Assembly: GCA_963822295.1 (NCBI GenBank)
Contig: CAWGHD010000002.1
Coordinates: 992,001-1,056,000, forward strand
DNA from: VRUE01 sp963822295
GTDB taxonomy: Bacteria > Actinomycetota > Thermoleophilia > Solirubrobacterales > 70-9
Direction of reading: 5' to 3'
DNA: 64,000 nt
Shown here: positions 46,307 to 55,041 of the stretch, one piece after another
Position numbering within the stretch: position 1 is the first letter of the stretch
How the letters are laid out: every line of letters starts with the position of its first letter
The notes under the pieces: model-generated
What the model was told of the DNA's origin: nothing
Seen by the model: only the letters and a program-made list of their open reading frames with translations
Databases searched by the model: none
Program-made: the position numbers and the translations under genes

Positions 46307-46708
46307 ATGGGTGGAAGGACGGCGAAACTCACGTCGGTCGCGGTCCTGGCGGTCTGTGCCGGAGTCTTCGCCGGAGGGCCGTCCGCCGAGGGCGATCGCA
46401 ACCCTCTCCTCCGCGCCGAAGCGCTGACGATCACCGTCGATCGTGCCGCCAGGGAGCTACGGGGGACGCTCGTCGCCGACTCGCTCTACTGGCATATGTG
46501 CTGGGGGGACGGCGACGCCCCCGTGAAGATCCGTCTCGACCGGCCGGGCCGCGACAAACTCGTCGGCGAAGACCCCTACACCGACTTCGACCGCAACTGG
46601 AAAGTCCGCTTCCGCGGGACCGCGAACGTGGGCAAGCGCATCTACGCCGAGGTCCCGGGATTCGACAACTGCGAGTCGGTCCGTTCCCGCACGGTCACGG
46701 CGCCCTAG
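46307..46708 (+). CDS. Unrecognised small secreted protein
   Basis: A 133-residue protein with a signal peptide (LTSVAVLAVCAGVFAGGPSA) and a short beta-rich mature part with two cysteines (WHMCWGDGDA and FDNCESVRSR). No family recognised. It faces the preceding secreted-protein gene head to head across about 100 bases that probably hold both promoters. Its 3' end overlaps tadC by four bases in convergent orientation. Confidence 0.65.
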   Translation: MGGRTAKLTSVAVLAVCAGVFAGGPSAEGDRNPLLRAEALTITVDRAARELRGTLVADSLYWHMCWGDGDAPVKIRLDRPGRDKLVGEDPYTDFDRNWKVRFRGTANVGKRIYAEVPGFDNCESVRSRTVTAP

Positions 46709-47352
46709 AACCCGCTGAGCAGGCGGTCGGCGTTGGCGATCAGGCCGGCGGCGATCATCAGCAGGACCGAGGGAACCAGGACGAGGGCGACGACGAGTTG
46801 GATCTTGGGCGCGGCGCGGGCGGCGCGCTCCTCGACGACGCGGCGCTGCTCACGGCGCAGCCCGGTGGACTGGCGGCGGAGCTGGTCGGCGAGCGGGGAG
46901 CCGAAGCGGCGGGAGCGCTCGATCGAGGCGCAGAGGGTCGCGATCTCGCTGCCCGGGACCCTGGCGCGCAACCCCGCCAGAGCCTCGGAGAGGGGCCGGC
47001 CGCACTCGACCTCGGCGACCGTCATCCGCATCTCCTCGGCCAGCGGCCCCACCCCCGACCTGGCGATCTCGCCGAAACCGGCGGCGGGCCCGCGTCCCGC
47101 GGCGGCACCGACGGCGAGCAGGTCGAGGGCGTCGGGGAGCGCCGCGACGAGCTGCCTTCGGCGCCTGCGGGCCCGCCGGGCGCGCAGCGCGTCCGGGAAG
47201 ACGAATCCCGCCGCCGGAAGGGCGAGCATGACCAGCCAGGAGAGGCGGCCCGGCGCCGCGGGAGCCGCGACCAGGGCCGTCAGGACGCCGAGCGCCGCGC
47301 AGGCGACCCGCGCCGCCATGGCGGGAGCCGCCGTGAGCGTCGACCCCTTCAA
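46705..47352 (-). CDS. tadC: Tad pilus assembly inner-membrane protein TadC (T2SSF domain)
   Basis: A 215-residue membrane protein with a T2SSF domain: RRRQLVAALPDALDLLAVGA, LAEEMRMTVAEVECGRPLSE, ATLCASIERSRRFGSPLADQ, then two C-terminal helices (KIQLVVALVLVPSVLLMIAA). TadB and TadC form the platform that the TadA ATPase drives. TTG 47352 overlaps the tadB stop (TTGA). It is shorter than typical TadC (around 300), but the T2SSF core is complete. Confidence 0.86.
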   Translation of the reverse strand: MKGSTLTAAPAMAARVACAALGVLTALVAAPAAPGRLSWLVMLALPAAGFVFPDALRARRARRRRRQLVAALPDALDLLAVGAAAGRGPAAGFGEIARSGVGPLAEEMRMTVAEVECGRPLSEALAGLRARVPGSEIATLCASIERSRRFGSPLADQLRRQSTGLRREQRRVVEERAARAAPKIQLVVALVLVPSVLLMIAAGLIANADRLLSGF

Positions 47353-48185
47353 TCCGCCACCTGCGAGAGCCGCCGGATCGCGACGAACCCGACCAATTGC
47401 AGCGCCCCGGCCAGCGCGAGCATCACCGCGGCGGCCGGGGCTCCGAGCACGCCGAGCAGGAAGCCGGGCGCGATCAGCTCGGCGAAGAGCGCACCGCCGG
47501 TCGGCATCGCGACGACCAGCAATCCGGTGAAGCGCGCCTGGGAGGTGGCGGCCCTGGCGTCCTCGGCGACCCGGTCGCGCTCGGCGGCGCCGGCGGCGAA
47601 GCGGCGCAGCAGGCCGGCGAGATCGCCGCCCGCGAGGCGCTGGCTGAGCAGGGCGGCGGCGAAGGCGTCCACACGCGGGGAGCGCATCCGCGCCCGCCAG
47701 GCCTCGACCGTCGCCCCGGTCGAGGCCCCCAGGTCGAGCTCCGCTCCGAGCCTGGCGAGCTCGACGGCGGGCGGCCCGTCGAGCGACGTCGCCGCGGCCG
47801 GCACCGAGGCGCGCAGCGTCCGCCCCGCCGTCAGCGAGTCGGCGATCGCGTCGGCCACCGCCGGCAGCGCCCGCTCGACGGCCGAGCGGTAGCGCGCCCG
47901 TCGGCTCGACACCGCCCAGGCCGCCAGTCCCGGGCCCGCGATCGCGAGCGGCACGGCCACCAGCATGCCGCCGAGCAGCCAGCCGCCCGCGATCGCGGCC
48001 GCCGCGCCGATCGCGGCGAGCCGGCGCCGCTCCGGCGTCGAGGGCGTGTAGCCCTCCCGCCCGGCCCTGAGCAGCGGCTCCACCGCCATCTGCAGCCAGG
48101 AGATCGCGGCCGGGCTCGCCAGCAGCGCCTCGCGGGCGCCGAGGACCGCGAGGCCGCCGGCCCCGGCGCCGAGCAGCAGAGGCAT
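47349..48185 (-). CDS. tadB: Tad pilus assembly inner-membrane protein TadB (T2SSF domain)
   Basis: A 278-residue membrane protein with the T2SSF core SAVERALPAVADAIADSLTA, FAAALLSQRLAGGDLAGLLR and hydrophobic helices at both ends. It follows tadA by 14 bases and overlaps tadC by three. An early helix pair near residues 1-20 and 55-85 gives the usual TadB topology. Confidence 0.86.
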   Translation of the reverse strand: MPLLLGAGAGGLAVLGAREALLASPAAISWLQMAVEPLLRAGREGYTPSTPERRRLAAIGAAAAIAGGWLLGGMLVAVPLAIAGPGLAAWAVSSRRARYRSAVERALPAVADAIADSLTAGRTLRASVPAAATSLDGPPAVELARLGAELDLGASTGATVEAWRARMRSPRVDAFAAALLSQRLAGGDLAGLLRRFAAGAAERDRVAEDARAATSQARFTGLLVVAMPTGGALFAELIAPGFLLGVLGAPAAAVMLALAGALQLVGFVAIRRLSQVAD

Positions 48186-48199
48186 CAGCCCGGCGCCGG

Positions 48200-49294
48200 T
48201 CAGCTCCGGACCTCCGCGATCTCGACCACCCGCCGCGCGCCCCCCGGCCGTCGCTCGAGCTGGACGACCAGGTCGATGCCGCGCCGCGCCTGCTCGGCGA
48301 TCGCCCCGTGCGGCAGCCCGACGCCGGCCATCAGCGCCAGGGTCTCGATCCGGGCGAGCGCGTCGGCGGGGGAGCTGGCGTGGACCGTGGAGAGCGCCCC
48401 GTCGTGACCGGTGTTGAGCGCGGTCAGCAGGTCGAGGGCCTCCGCCCCCCGCACCTCGCCGATCACGATCCGGTCGGGCCGCATGCGCAGCGCGTTGCGG
48501 AGCAGGTCGCGGATCGTCACCTCCCCCCTTCCCTCGACGCTCGCCGGCCGGCTCTCGAGTCGCACCACGTGCGGTTGTTGGAGCCGCAGCTCGGCGGCGT
48601 CCTCGATCGTCACGACCCGCTCCTCGGGCGCGATGAAGCTGGAGATCGCGTTGAGCAGGGTCGTCTTCCCGGAGCCGGTGCCGCCGCTGATCAGGATGCT
48701 GCGCCGGCCGGCGACCGCGGCCTCGAGCAGGTCGTGCTGCGCGTCGCCGATCGTCCCGGTCTCGACCAGCTCCCGCGGGCCGGGTCGCCGCGCCCCGAAA
48801 CGGCGGATCGAGAGCGCCGGCCCGTCGATCGAGAGCGGCGGGATCACCACGTTGACCCGCGAGCCGTCGCCGAGGCGGGCGTCCACCATCGGGCTGAGCT
48901 CGTCGATCCGCCGCCCCAGCGGCGAGAGGATGCGCTCGATCGCGTTGCGCAGCTCCTCCTCGCTCGCGAAGGAGGTGGCGGTGGCCTCTATCCGCCCTGA
49001 GCGCTCCACGTAGACCGACCCCGGCCCGTTGACCATCACCTCCTCGACCTCCGGGTCGGCGAGCAGGTCCTCGAGCGGGCCGAGGCCCACCGTGTCCCGG
49101 ACGATGCGGGCGGCGACGGCCTCGCGGTCGGGGGCTCCGAGAACGGCCGCCTCCTCCTCGACCAGCCGCAGGACCTCCGCGCCCAGCTCCCCGTCGCCGG
49201 GCTCTCCCCCCGCCGCGGCGACGCGCCGGCGCTCGATCAGCTTCCCGCGCAGGGCCGCCGCGAGTTCCTCGATCTGGCGCTGGCGGGCGGCCAC
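48200..49294 (-). CDS. tadA: Tad/CpaF-type secretion ATPase
   Basis: The hexameric ATPase that powers pilus assembly. It has 364 residues: PEVEEVMVNGPGSVYVERSG at the N-domain, ILSPLGRRIDELSPMVDARL, Walker A SILISGGTGSGKTTLLNAIS, the Asp/His-box region VTIEDAAELRLQQPHVVRLE, and Walker B DRIVIGEVRGAEALDLLTAL. Starts GTG 49294, two bases after the cpaB stop. It is the best conserved gene of the locus and defines it as Tad rather than type II secretion. Confidence 0.94.
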   Translation of the reverse strand: MAARQRQIEELAAALRGKLIERRRVAAAGGEPGDGELGAEVLRLVEEEAAVLGAPDREAVAARIVRDTVGLGPLEDLLADPEVEEVMVNGPGSVYVERSGRIEATATSFASEEELRNAIERILSPLGRRIDELSPMVDARLGDGSRVNVVIPPLSIDGPALSIRRFGARRPGPRELVETGTIGDAQHDLLEAAVAGRRSILISGGTGSGKTTLLNAISSFIAPEERVVTIEDAAELRLQQPHVVRLESRPASVEGRGEVTIRDLLRNALRMRPDRIVIGEVRGAEALDLLTALNTGHDGALSTVHASSPADALARIETLALMAGVGLPHGAIAEQARRGIDLVVQLERRPGGARRVVEIAEVRS

Positions 49295-49296
49295 GG

Positions 49297-49947
49297 CTAG
49301 CGCACGGGCAGCAGGGTGAGCTTCCTGGCGAAGCTCTCGGCCGCGATCAGGCGCAGGGCCTGGCGCCGGGTCAGGCCGAGGGTGGCGGCCGAGATCCCGC
49401 CCGGGCCGGGCCCGTCTTCGCCGGGGCCGAGCGAGAGCAACGGCACGCCCGCGGCGGCGACGTAGGTCCGCCCCGGCCCCGGCCCGTTCGGTTCGGTGGT
49501 GACGACCACATCGACCCGGGCGCTCGAGGAGCCGGCGGCGGAGAGCAGGGCTTCCGCGCCGCTGACGGCGATCTCGACCGGACGGCGATCGCCGCCGAGC
49601 CCCGGCCGGGGCCGGTCCGGCCTCGGCGCTCCGAGCTGCGTCGCGAGCAGATAGGACCCGGCCGGAGCAGGGCCGCGGGGCACGAGCCCGAGCGCGTCGG
49701 CAGGCACCGCCAGAGCGCCCGGAGGGACGAACCGGGCCGGCACCCGTCGCACCTCCAGGGAGGAGCCGAGCTCCCGCGGGCCGATCGGCTCGCCCGCTCG
49801 CAGGTCGGTCGCGAGGACGACGACCGGGCGCAACGGCCCGTAGCCGCCGGCCACGCTCGAGCCGTAGCCGGCGACGATCGCCGCCGCGACGCCGGCGGCG
49901 CAGAGGGCCGCGGCGAACAGGCCGAGCGCGCGTGCGCGGCGGCTCAT
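49297..49947 (-). CDS. cpaB: CpaB-like pilus assembly protein with SAF domain
   Basis: A 216-residue exported protein with an N-terminal helix (ALGLFAAALCAAGVAAAIVA). A SAF domain follows: VVVLATDLRAGEPIGPRELG, then VRRVPARFVPPGALAVPADA. This is the layout of CpaB/RcpC proteins in Flp pilus loci. The later part contains PVEIAVSGAEALLSAAGSSS and VDVVVTTEPN, like the RcpC C-terminal domain. ATG 49947 overlaps the histidine kinase stop (ATGA). Confidence 0.83.
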   Translation of the reverse strand: MSRRARALGLFAAALCAAGVAAAIVAGYGSSVAGGYGPLRPVVVLATDLRAGEPIGPRELGSSLEVRRVPARFVPPGALAVPADALGLVPRGPAPAGSYLLATQLGAPRPDRPRPGLGGDRRPVEIAVSGAEALLSAAGSSSARVDVVVTTEPNGPGPGRTYVAAAGVPLLSLGPGEDGPGPGGISAATLGLTRRQALRLIAAESFARKLTLLPVR

Positions 49948-50669
49948 GCCGCGCCGGGGGCGCCGTCCGCGAGCGGCAGCTCGAGCAGCGCCGTGGCCCC
50001 GGCCCCCGCCCGCCTCAGGATGAAACGGCCCCGGTGCTCGGCCGCGACCCGTCGCACGACCGCGAGGCCGTGCCCGTGGCGGCGCCTCCCGGTCAGCTGG
50101 GCGACCACCGTCGACGGCCGTCCCCCGGCCGGCGGCTCCGGCCTCGCGCCGCGGTCGGTGACCGAGACCCGCAACCTGCCCTTGTCGCACCGGCAGTCGA
50201 CGACTATGTCCGGGCCGCCGTGCTCGATCGCGTTGACGATCAGGTTGTCGATCGCCTGCTCGATCCCGCCGCGATCGCCGAGCACGGCCGCCTCCCCGGC
50301 CCGCCAGCGAAGCTCCAGCGAGCCGCCGGCGAGCGCCACCCGCGCCCGCCAGCGACCGACGGCCGAGCGCAGGACCGATTCGCATCTGACCGTCTCGCGG
50401 ACCGGTGGCCGGGCGCCGCCGTTGACCTCCCGGTCGAGCCGGTCCATGGCGGCGGCCGCAAGCCGCACCGAGCTCTCCACCACCCCGCCCCCACCGCTCC
50501 CCGACGCCGAGCCGGAGAGCGCCAGCGCCTGCAACGGGCGCCGCAGCTCGTGCAGCGCCTCGTTGATCGCGCTCCGGCGGCGGCCGGTGCGAACCACCAG
50601 CGCCAGCGCCAGGGCGGTCATCGTCAGCTCCAGCGACCAGCCCGCAAACCCCTGCGCCAGGTCGGTCAC
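49944..50669 (-). CDS. Membrane-anchored sensor histidine kinase (short form)
   Basis: A 241-residue kinase with one N-terminal helix (ELTMTALALALVV). It has an H-box-like HELRRPLQALALSG, an N-box NLIVNAIEHGG, a G1-like VTDRGARPEPPAGG and a G2-like GHGLAVVRRVAAEHRG. There is no external sensor domain. GTG 50669 overlaps the regulator stop (GTGA), so kinase and regulator are a pair. It lies directly upstream of the Tad genes and may control them or sense assembly state, which is an inference from position. Confidence 0.85.
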   Translation of the reverse strand: MTDLAQGFAGWSLELTMTALALALVVRTGRRRSAINEALHELRRPLQALALSGSASGSGGGGVVESSVRLAAAAMDRLDREVNGGARPPVRETVRCESVLRSAVGRWRARVALAGGSLELRWRAGEAAVLGDRGGIEQAIDNLIVNAIEHGGPDIVVDCRCDKGRLRVSVTDRGARPEPPAGGRPSTVVAQLTGRRRHGHGLAVVRRVAAEHRGRFILRRAGAGATALLELPLADGAPGAA

Positions 50670-51379
50670 CCGTCGACCAGCCTGTAGCCGACGCCCCAGC
50701 AGTTGAACACGTAGCGGCTGCGCTCGGGGTCGAGTTTGCGGCGCAGGCGGCTCGCGTGCGAGTCGAGCGTGCGGGTCTGCGCCGTCGACCGGTAGCCCCA
50801 GACCTCTTCCAGCAGCTCCTGCTTGGAGAAGACGCGGATCGGGTCGGAGGCGAGCACCCGCAGCAGTGAGAACTCCTTGTTGGAGAGCGCGATGTCCTCG
50901 CCGTCGACCCAGACCCTCCTCCGCGCCGGGTCGATCACCAGGTCGCCGACCCGCTGCGGGCCCGCCCGTCGCCCGCTGCGGCGCCGCAGGACGGCGCCGA
51001 TCCTTGCCCGCAGCTCCGGGTAATGGAAGGGCTTCACCAGGTAGTCGTCGGCGCCCCACTCGATGCCGCGCACCCGCTCCGCGTCGGCGCCGCGGCCGGT
51101 CAGGACGATCACCGGCAGGCCCGCGTCGAAGCGGGCGTCGGCCCCGTCGCTCTCGCGGATCTCCCTGAGCACGTCCAGCCCGGCCGCATCGGGAAGCGAG
51201 AGGTCGAGCAGGAGCAGGTCCGGCTGGTTGTACCGGCACAGCCTGAGGGCGTCGGAGGCGCTCGGCGCCGGCAGGGCTCCGAAGCGGTCGGCGGCGAGGT
51301 GGTCGCAGAGCAGCTCGAGGGTCGCCTCGTCGTCCTCGCACACGACCACCGTCGCGATCTCTTTCCGCTCTGGAAGCAT
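50666..51379 (-). CDS. OmpR/PhoB-family response regulator
   Basis: About 237 residues from ATG 51379 (an in-frame extension to 51478 has no family support). The receiver domain has the acidic pair VVVCEDDEATLE, the phospho-acceptor LLLLDLSLPDAAG, and LTGRG and KPF(HY) switch residues. The C-terminal winged helix contains LSNKEFSLLRVLASDPIRVF, EVWGYRSTAQTRTLDSHASR and the wing YVFNCWGVGYRLVDG. It is coupled to the kinase gene by a four-base overlap. Confidence 0.93.
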   Translation of the reverse strand: MLPERKEIATVVVCEDDEATLELLCDHLAADRFGALPAPSASDALRLCRYNQPDLLLLDLSLPDAAGLDVLREIRESDGADARFDAGLPVIVLTGRGADAERVRGIEWGADDYLVKPFHYPELRARIGAVLRRRSGRRAGPQRVGDLVIDPARRRVWVDGEDIALSNKEFSLLRVLASDPIRVFSKQELLEEVWGYRSTAQTRTLDSHASRLRRKLDPERSRYVFNCWGVGYRLVDG

Positions 51380-51440
51380 CGGCGTTTGCCTAGCCCGCAC
51401 ACGACCGGGGTCTCCCCCGTCGCGGCCGGGAATTTCCCGC

Positions 51441-51773
51441 TCAGAGCGAACGGGGCCGCGGCAGCTCGAGCACCGCATCGGCGGCGCGACTGGAGGCGAA
51501 TCGCCGCGGCGGGACCCCCGTGCGAGTCGCGACCACCACGCCGTCGCGATCGAGGAAGACGAGGTCGAGCTCGAAGCGCATGCCGAAGGTGTGGACGCTG
51601 GAGCAGCTCGGGATCAGCAGCCCCGGCCCCGCCTCGTCGCGTTCGAGGCCGGCGAGCCCGAGCAGTCGGGCGCGCAGCCCGACGGCCACGGGGACCGTGA
51701 GCCCGCCGACCTCCACCGTCGGCAGGTCCTTGAGACGTCGCGCTTCGGTCGAGCCGTCAATTAACCCTCCCAT
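51441..51773 (-). CDS. DUF192 family protein
   Basis: A 110-residue protein of DUF192: ARLLGLAGLERDEAGPGLLI, CSSVHTFGMRFELDLVFLDR, then VVATRTGVPPRRFASSRAAD. These small beta-barrel proteins have unknown function, often in envelope loci. No signal peptide is evident, although DUF192 proteins are often exported. It lies 61 bases upstream of the response regulator on the same strand. Confidence 0.85.
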   Translation of the reverse strand: MGGLIDGSTEARRLKDLPTVEVGGLTVPVAVGLRARLLGLAGLERDEAGPGLLIPSCSSVHTFGMRFELDLVFLDRDGVVVATRTGVPPRRFASSRAADAVLELPRPRSL

Positions 51774-51828
51774 GCGTGGTCAACTGACGGCTCGCCCCCG
51801 GCGGGGCGCTGGAGGGTGAGCGGGCTGC

Positions 51829-53511
51829 TCAGCAGGCGACGGGCTTGGTGCTGCCCGGGGGCAAACAGCGGACCAGGGTTTTCGGCGCCTTGCCGTCCCT
51901 GGTCACGAAGCGGAAGAACTTGCCGACGTAGCCCGGCTGGGTCACCTGCAGCTCAATCGACGACCCCGGGCCGAGCTGCGAGTCGAAGAGCTTGGTCAGA
52001 GCGACACTGGGGCCCTTGGCGCTCAGCCGCTTGGAGCGGAACGGGCACCCCTCGCCCCTGCAGCGCACCGCCACAGTGACTCCGCTCGCCACCTTCTTGA
52101 CGACGAGCTTCCCGACCTCCGTCATCTCCCCGGCGAGCTTCCAGCGGCGGGCGACGCTCGGCTTCAGCTCGCGCGGCGCCCCGTCGCCGGCTCCCCCGCC
52201 CCCGGATCCGCCGCCGCCACCACCGCCGCCAGCGCCGCCCGAGTCCGGCGGCGGGAGGACGGTGAAGGTGCGCCGGGCGGGGCTCGCGTCGGCGTTGCCG
52301 TAGGCATCGGTGGCGACGACCTCGAAGACGTAGGTGCCCGCCGTCTGTGGCACGGGACCATGTCCGGCCGCCGCGGAGCACGGGGAGAAGGCGGGGACGG
52401 CGCCTCCCGACCGATAGAGCCGGCAGGTGAAGGTGGACCCGGCCTCCGTGGAGGTGAAGCCGAACGTCGCCGGGGGCGCGGTCGAGGACGATCCCTCCTC
52501 CGGCCCGCTGGTGATCGTCGTGTCCGGGGGAATGGCGTCGACCGTGAACTGGCGCGTTTCGTCCGTCGTGTTGCCGGCGCCGTCGGTCGCCCTCACAGCG
52601 AACTCGTGCTCGCCGTCCCCCAGGCCCGTCACCGAGTGGGACGAGCCGGCGGAGCACGGCCCGAAGACCGGCGGCGACCCGCTCGGCTGGACGCTGCACT
52701 GGACCGAGGCGACACCGCTGGTTTCGTCGCTCGCGGCGATCGTCCAGGTCTGCGTCGCGCCGGGCCCGAAGGTTTGGCCGTCGGGCCCGCCTAGCGTGAC
52801 TTCCGGCGCCGTGTTGTCGATCGTGATCGAGACCGTCGCCGTGGTGCTGGTCCGGCCCGCGAAGTCGACCGCCCGGGCTTCGACCGTGTAGGCGCCGTCG
52901 GCCTTCGTCGAGGTGTCGAGGCTCACCTGGAACGGGCCGCCCGAGTCGCTTCCCTGCAGCGCTTCACTGAGCAGGAATTCGACCCGGCTCACGCCCCAGT
53001 TGTCGTTGGCGGTCGCGGCGAGTTCGATCGTCCCCCGCTTAGGCCCGGCGGCAGGTGCCGTGAGGAAAACGGTCGGGTTCGTGACGTCGGCGAAATTGGC
53101 GGTAACGGTTTTGTCGATGCTCATCACGACGGTGCATTTTTTGTCGACGCTGACCGAGCCGCAGCCGGTCCAGCTATCGATCGCGAACCCGCTCTGGCCG
53201 GTGGCGGTGAGCTCGACGGATTGGTGAACCGTGTTGCAGATTTCTCCCCCAGGGACGTGCGGATTTGGGGTGCACACTTCTTCGGAGGGGTAGTCCTCGG
53301 TGCAGTCGGCGCCGCAGGAGATCCCCGCCGGGTTCGAGGCGACGGTGCCTATCGAGGAACCCACGGGCGAGGATTTCTGCACCGTCAGCACCCCGGCGGA
53401 GGCAGGCCCGGCCGCCGCCGCGAGGGCGACGAGAAAGGTGATCATCAAGATTGTCGAGCTCGCGGCGAACCCCCCAGTCGCGGCAAACCCCCCTGGCTTG
53501 CGAACCACCAA
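51829..53511 (-). CDS. Large secreted protein with Ig-like repeats
   Basis: A 560-residue exported protein. A hydrophobic signal segment (LMITFLVALAAAAGPASA) is followed by an InlB/bacterial-repeat-like domain with cysteines (ISCGADCTEDYPSEEVC and SWTGCGSVSVDKKCTVVMS). At least three Ig/Big-like beta domains follow (IDNTAPEVTLGGPDGQTFGP, IPPDTTITSGPEEGSSSTAP). A Gly-rich linker then leads to a C-terminal beta domain. It resembles adhesive or surface-scaffold proteins of Solirubrobacterales. The start could be TTG 53511 or a downstream GTG. Confidence 0.75.
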   Translation of the reverse strand: MVVRKPGGFAATGGFAASSTILMITFLVALAAAAGPASAGVLTVQKSSPVGSSIGTVASNPAGISCGADCTEDYPSEEVCTPNPHVPGGEICNTVHQSVELTATGQSGFAIDSWTGCGSVSVDKKCTVVMSIDKTVTANFADVTNPTVFLTAPAAGPKRGTIELAATANDNWGVSRVEFLLSEALQGSDSGGPFQVSLDTSTKADGAYTVEARAVDFAGRTSTTATVSITIDNTAPEVTLGGPDGQTFGPGATQTWTIAASDETSGVASVQCSVQPSGSPPVFGPCSAGSSHSVTGLGDGEHEFAVRATDGAGNTTDETRQFTVDAIPPDTTITSGPEEGSSSTAPPATFGFTSTEAGSTFTCRLYRSGGAVPAFSPCSAAAGHGPVPQTAGTYVFEVVATDAYGNADASPARRTFTVLPPPDSGGAGGGGGGGGSGGGGAGDGAPRELKPSVARRWKLAGEMTEVGKLVVKKVASGVTVAVRCRGEGCPFRSKRLSAKGPSVALTKLFDSQLGPGSSIELQVTQPGYVGKFFRFVTRDGKAPKTLVRCLPPGSTKPVAC

Positions 53512-53682
53512 AGCAAGGTACCCAGGGCATTCCCATCAGTCAAGGCCCCCCGACCGGAAACGCCGGCCGACCATGCAAACCCTCGTTCAGGCACGGTCGC
53601 GAGGAAGCACGGGGCTACGATGAACGGCATGATCTTCGAGCGCTTCCGCTGGGCTGCCGAAGCGTGATGGGCTTCAACTCAA

Positions 53683-54150
53683 ATGGATAAGAAGACGACC
53701 CGCAGAGGGAACTACGAGTCTGGCTCCGACTACGTGTTGGAGTACGGAGAGCTTCGCTTCGCCTTCAACGAGGGGGACTTCGGGCAGCGGGTCGAGCAGG
53801 CCGCGGTCAAACTCGGCTTCGTCGCCCAGGGGCTCAGCCAGGAGGAGCTCGACGACCTCCTCGACCTCGCCGTCAGCGGTGAGATCGCCGAGCCCAGCTC
53901 CGCCCTCGGCGAACACATCAACGAGAACTGGGAGGAGCTGGTCGGCCCGGCCAATCGCAGCCTCGTCCACTGGCTCCGCCGCCTCGTCTTCCGCGGCGCC
54001 TGGCTCGACCAGCGCGTCAAGGAGGGTGAGCTCGACATCGTCTTCGACGAGCGCACCCAGACCTTCGGCTACGTCCAGCCGGATCGCAGCCAGGAGCTGA
54101 TCGAGCTCTCCAAAGAGCCCTCCTGGCGCCGCATCGCCTACCGCCGCTAG
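53683..54150 (+). CDS. Unrecognised soluble protein
   Basis: A 155-residue protein with no signal peptide. Helical and charged: YVLEYGELRFAFNEGDFGQR, EELDDLLDLAVSGEIAEPSS, and the basic RRLVFRGAWLDQRVKEGELD. No family recognised. It overlaps the Rho-like gene by four bases in convergent orientation. The upstream 171 bases include a tiny ORF at 53621 that I do not count. Confidence 0.65.
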   Translation: MDKKTTRRGNYESGSDYVLEYGELRFAFNEGDFGQRVEQAAVKLGFVAQGLSQEELDDLLDLAVSGEIAEPSSALGEHINENWEELVGPANRSLVHWLRRLVFRGAWLDQRVKEGELDIVFDERTQTFGYVQPDRSQELIELSKEPSWRRIAYRR

Positions 54151-55025
54151 CGCTCCACCGCGGCGACGACCGTCAGTGACCCGCCGCCGCGCCCGACGGC
54201 GCGGCCTTCCTCGAGCAGGTCCTTGGCGACGTTCGACCCAAACGACTCCGCCAGGCGGCTGGCCGAGTCGATCAGGAGGATCACAGCTTCGCCCGAGTCG
54301 GCGCGGCGGGAGGCGCTTGCGAGCGCGTCCTCGGCATGGCGGTCCTGGCCGGCCGAGACGATCTCCGCCTTCGGCGCCTCGCGCTTCCAGTCGGCGAGCT
54401 CCTCGGGGCTCGGGTCCACCAGCAGGGCGATCGGGTCCGGGCCCTTGCCGCCCGAGAGCTCGGCGGCCAGCTCGCGCAGCAACCCGGTGCAGCTCTCACG
54501 GGACTCGCCGTAGACGATCGACTGCCCGCCGGGCGCGGCCAGGATCAGCTCGCCGGCGCGGACGGATTTGCCGCCCTTGCGGAAGCGACGGCGCCGTCGG
54601 CGGCGTTTCGGCCGCGCGGGCTCGTCGCCGCTCGGGGGAGCGGGCGTCGGCGCCTGCTCGCGCTCGGGCTGCTCGGCATCGGGACGACGGCGCTGGCGGT
54701 CCCCGCCGCGGGGCGGGCGGTCCCCTCCCCCGCGAGGCTGGCGCTCTCCGCCGCCGCCACCGCGGGACTTGCGATCGCGGCCGCCGCGGGGCTGGCGCTC
54801 TCGCCCGCCGCCGCGCGGGCCGCGCTCTTTGCGCTCGCGGGGCTGGCGCTGGCGCTCGCCCCTGCCGCCGCCGCCTCCACCGGAGCCACCGCCCGACCCG
54901 CCGCCGTCGGCGAGCTTCTCGATCAGCTCTGCGCGCGGCAGCATGCGGTAGCCCTCGACCCCCGCCTCGGCGGCGAGGGCGTGCAGCTCGGACAGGTGCT
55001 TGGAATCCAATTCGGCTTTGTTCAT
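54147..55025 (-). CDS. Rho-like protein: RhoN domain, Arg/Gly linker and degenerate Rho ATPase core
   Basis: A 292-residue protein. Residues 5-38 match the Rho N-terminal (RhoN) helical domain (LDSKHLSELHALAAEAGVEG). Residues about 40-155 form a disordered Arg/Gly-rich linker with many RGG boxes. The C-terminal ~135 residues follow the Rho ATPase order: AGELILAAPGGQSIVYGESR where Walker A should be, ALLVDPSPEELADWKREA for the family VDERPEEVTDW segment, AVILLIDSASRLAESFG for the Walker B LDSITRLARAYN, and GRGGGSLTVVAAVER for EGGSLTIIATA. Walker A has lost its Lys and Thr and the protein stops before the R loop, so it should not be an active Rho motor. It may compete with or regulate Rho, or bind RNA. 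Confidence 0.8.
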   Translation of the reverse strand: MNKAELDSKHLSELHALAAEAGVEGYRMLPRAELIEKLADGGGSGGGSGGGGGGRGERQRQPRERKERGPRGGGRERQPRGGRDRKSRGGGGGERQPRGGGDRPPRGGDRQRRRPDAEQPEREQAPTPAPPSGDEPARPKRRRRRRRFRKGGKSVRAGELILAAPGGQSIVYGESRESCTGLLRELAAELSGGKGPDPIALLVDPSPEELADWKREAPKAEIVSAGQDRHAEDALASASRRADSGEAVILLIDSASRLAESFGSNVAKDLLEEGRAVGRGGGSLTVVAAVER

Positions 55026-55041
55026 CGAGGCAGCAGGTTAT

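Noticed and set aside
51829..53511. CRISPR or tandem DNA repeats in the secreted Ig-like protein gene
   Set aside because: The repeats are at protein-domain level only, with no regularly spaced identical DNA units.
53621..53668. Tiny ORF MNGMIFERFRWAAEA resembling a Clp N-terminus or leader peptide
   Set aside because: Fifteen codons, no RBS, and only five residues resemble the Clp start, which is compatible with chance.
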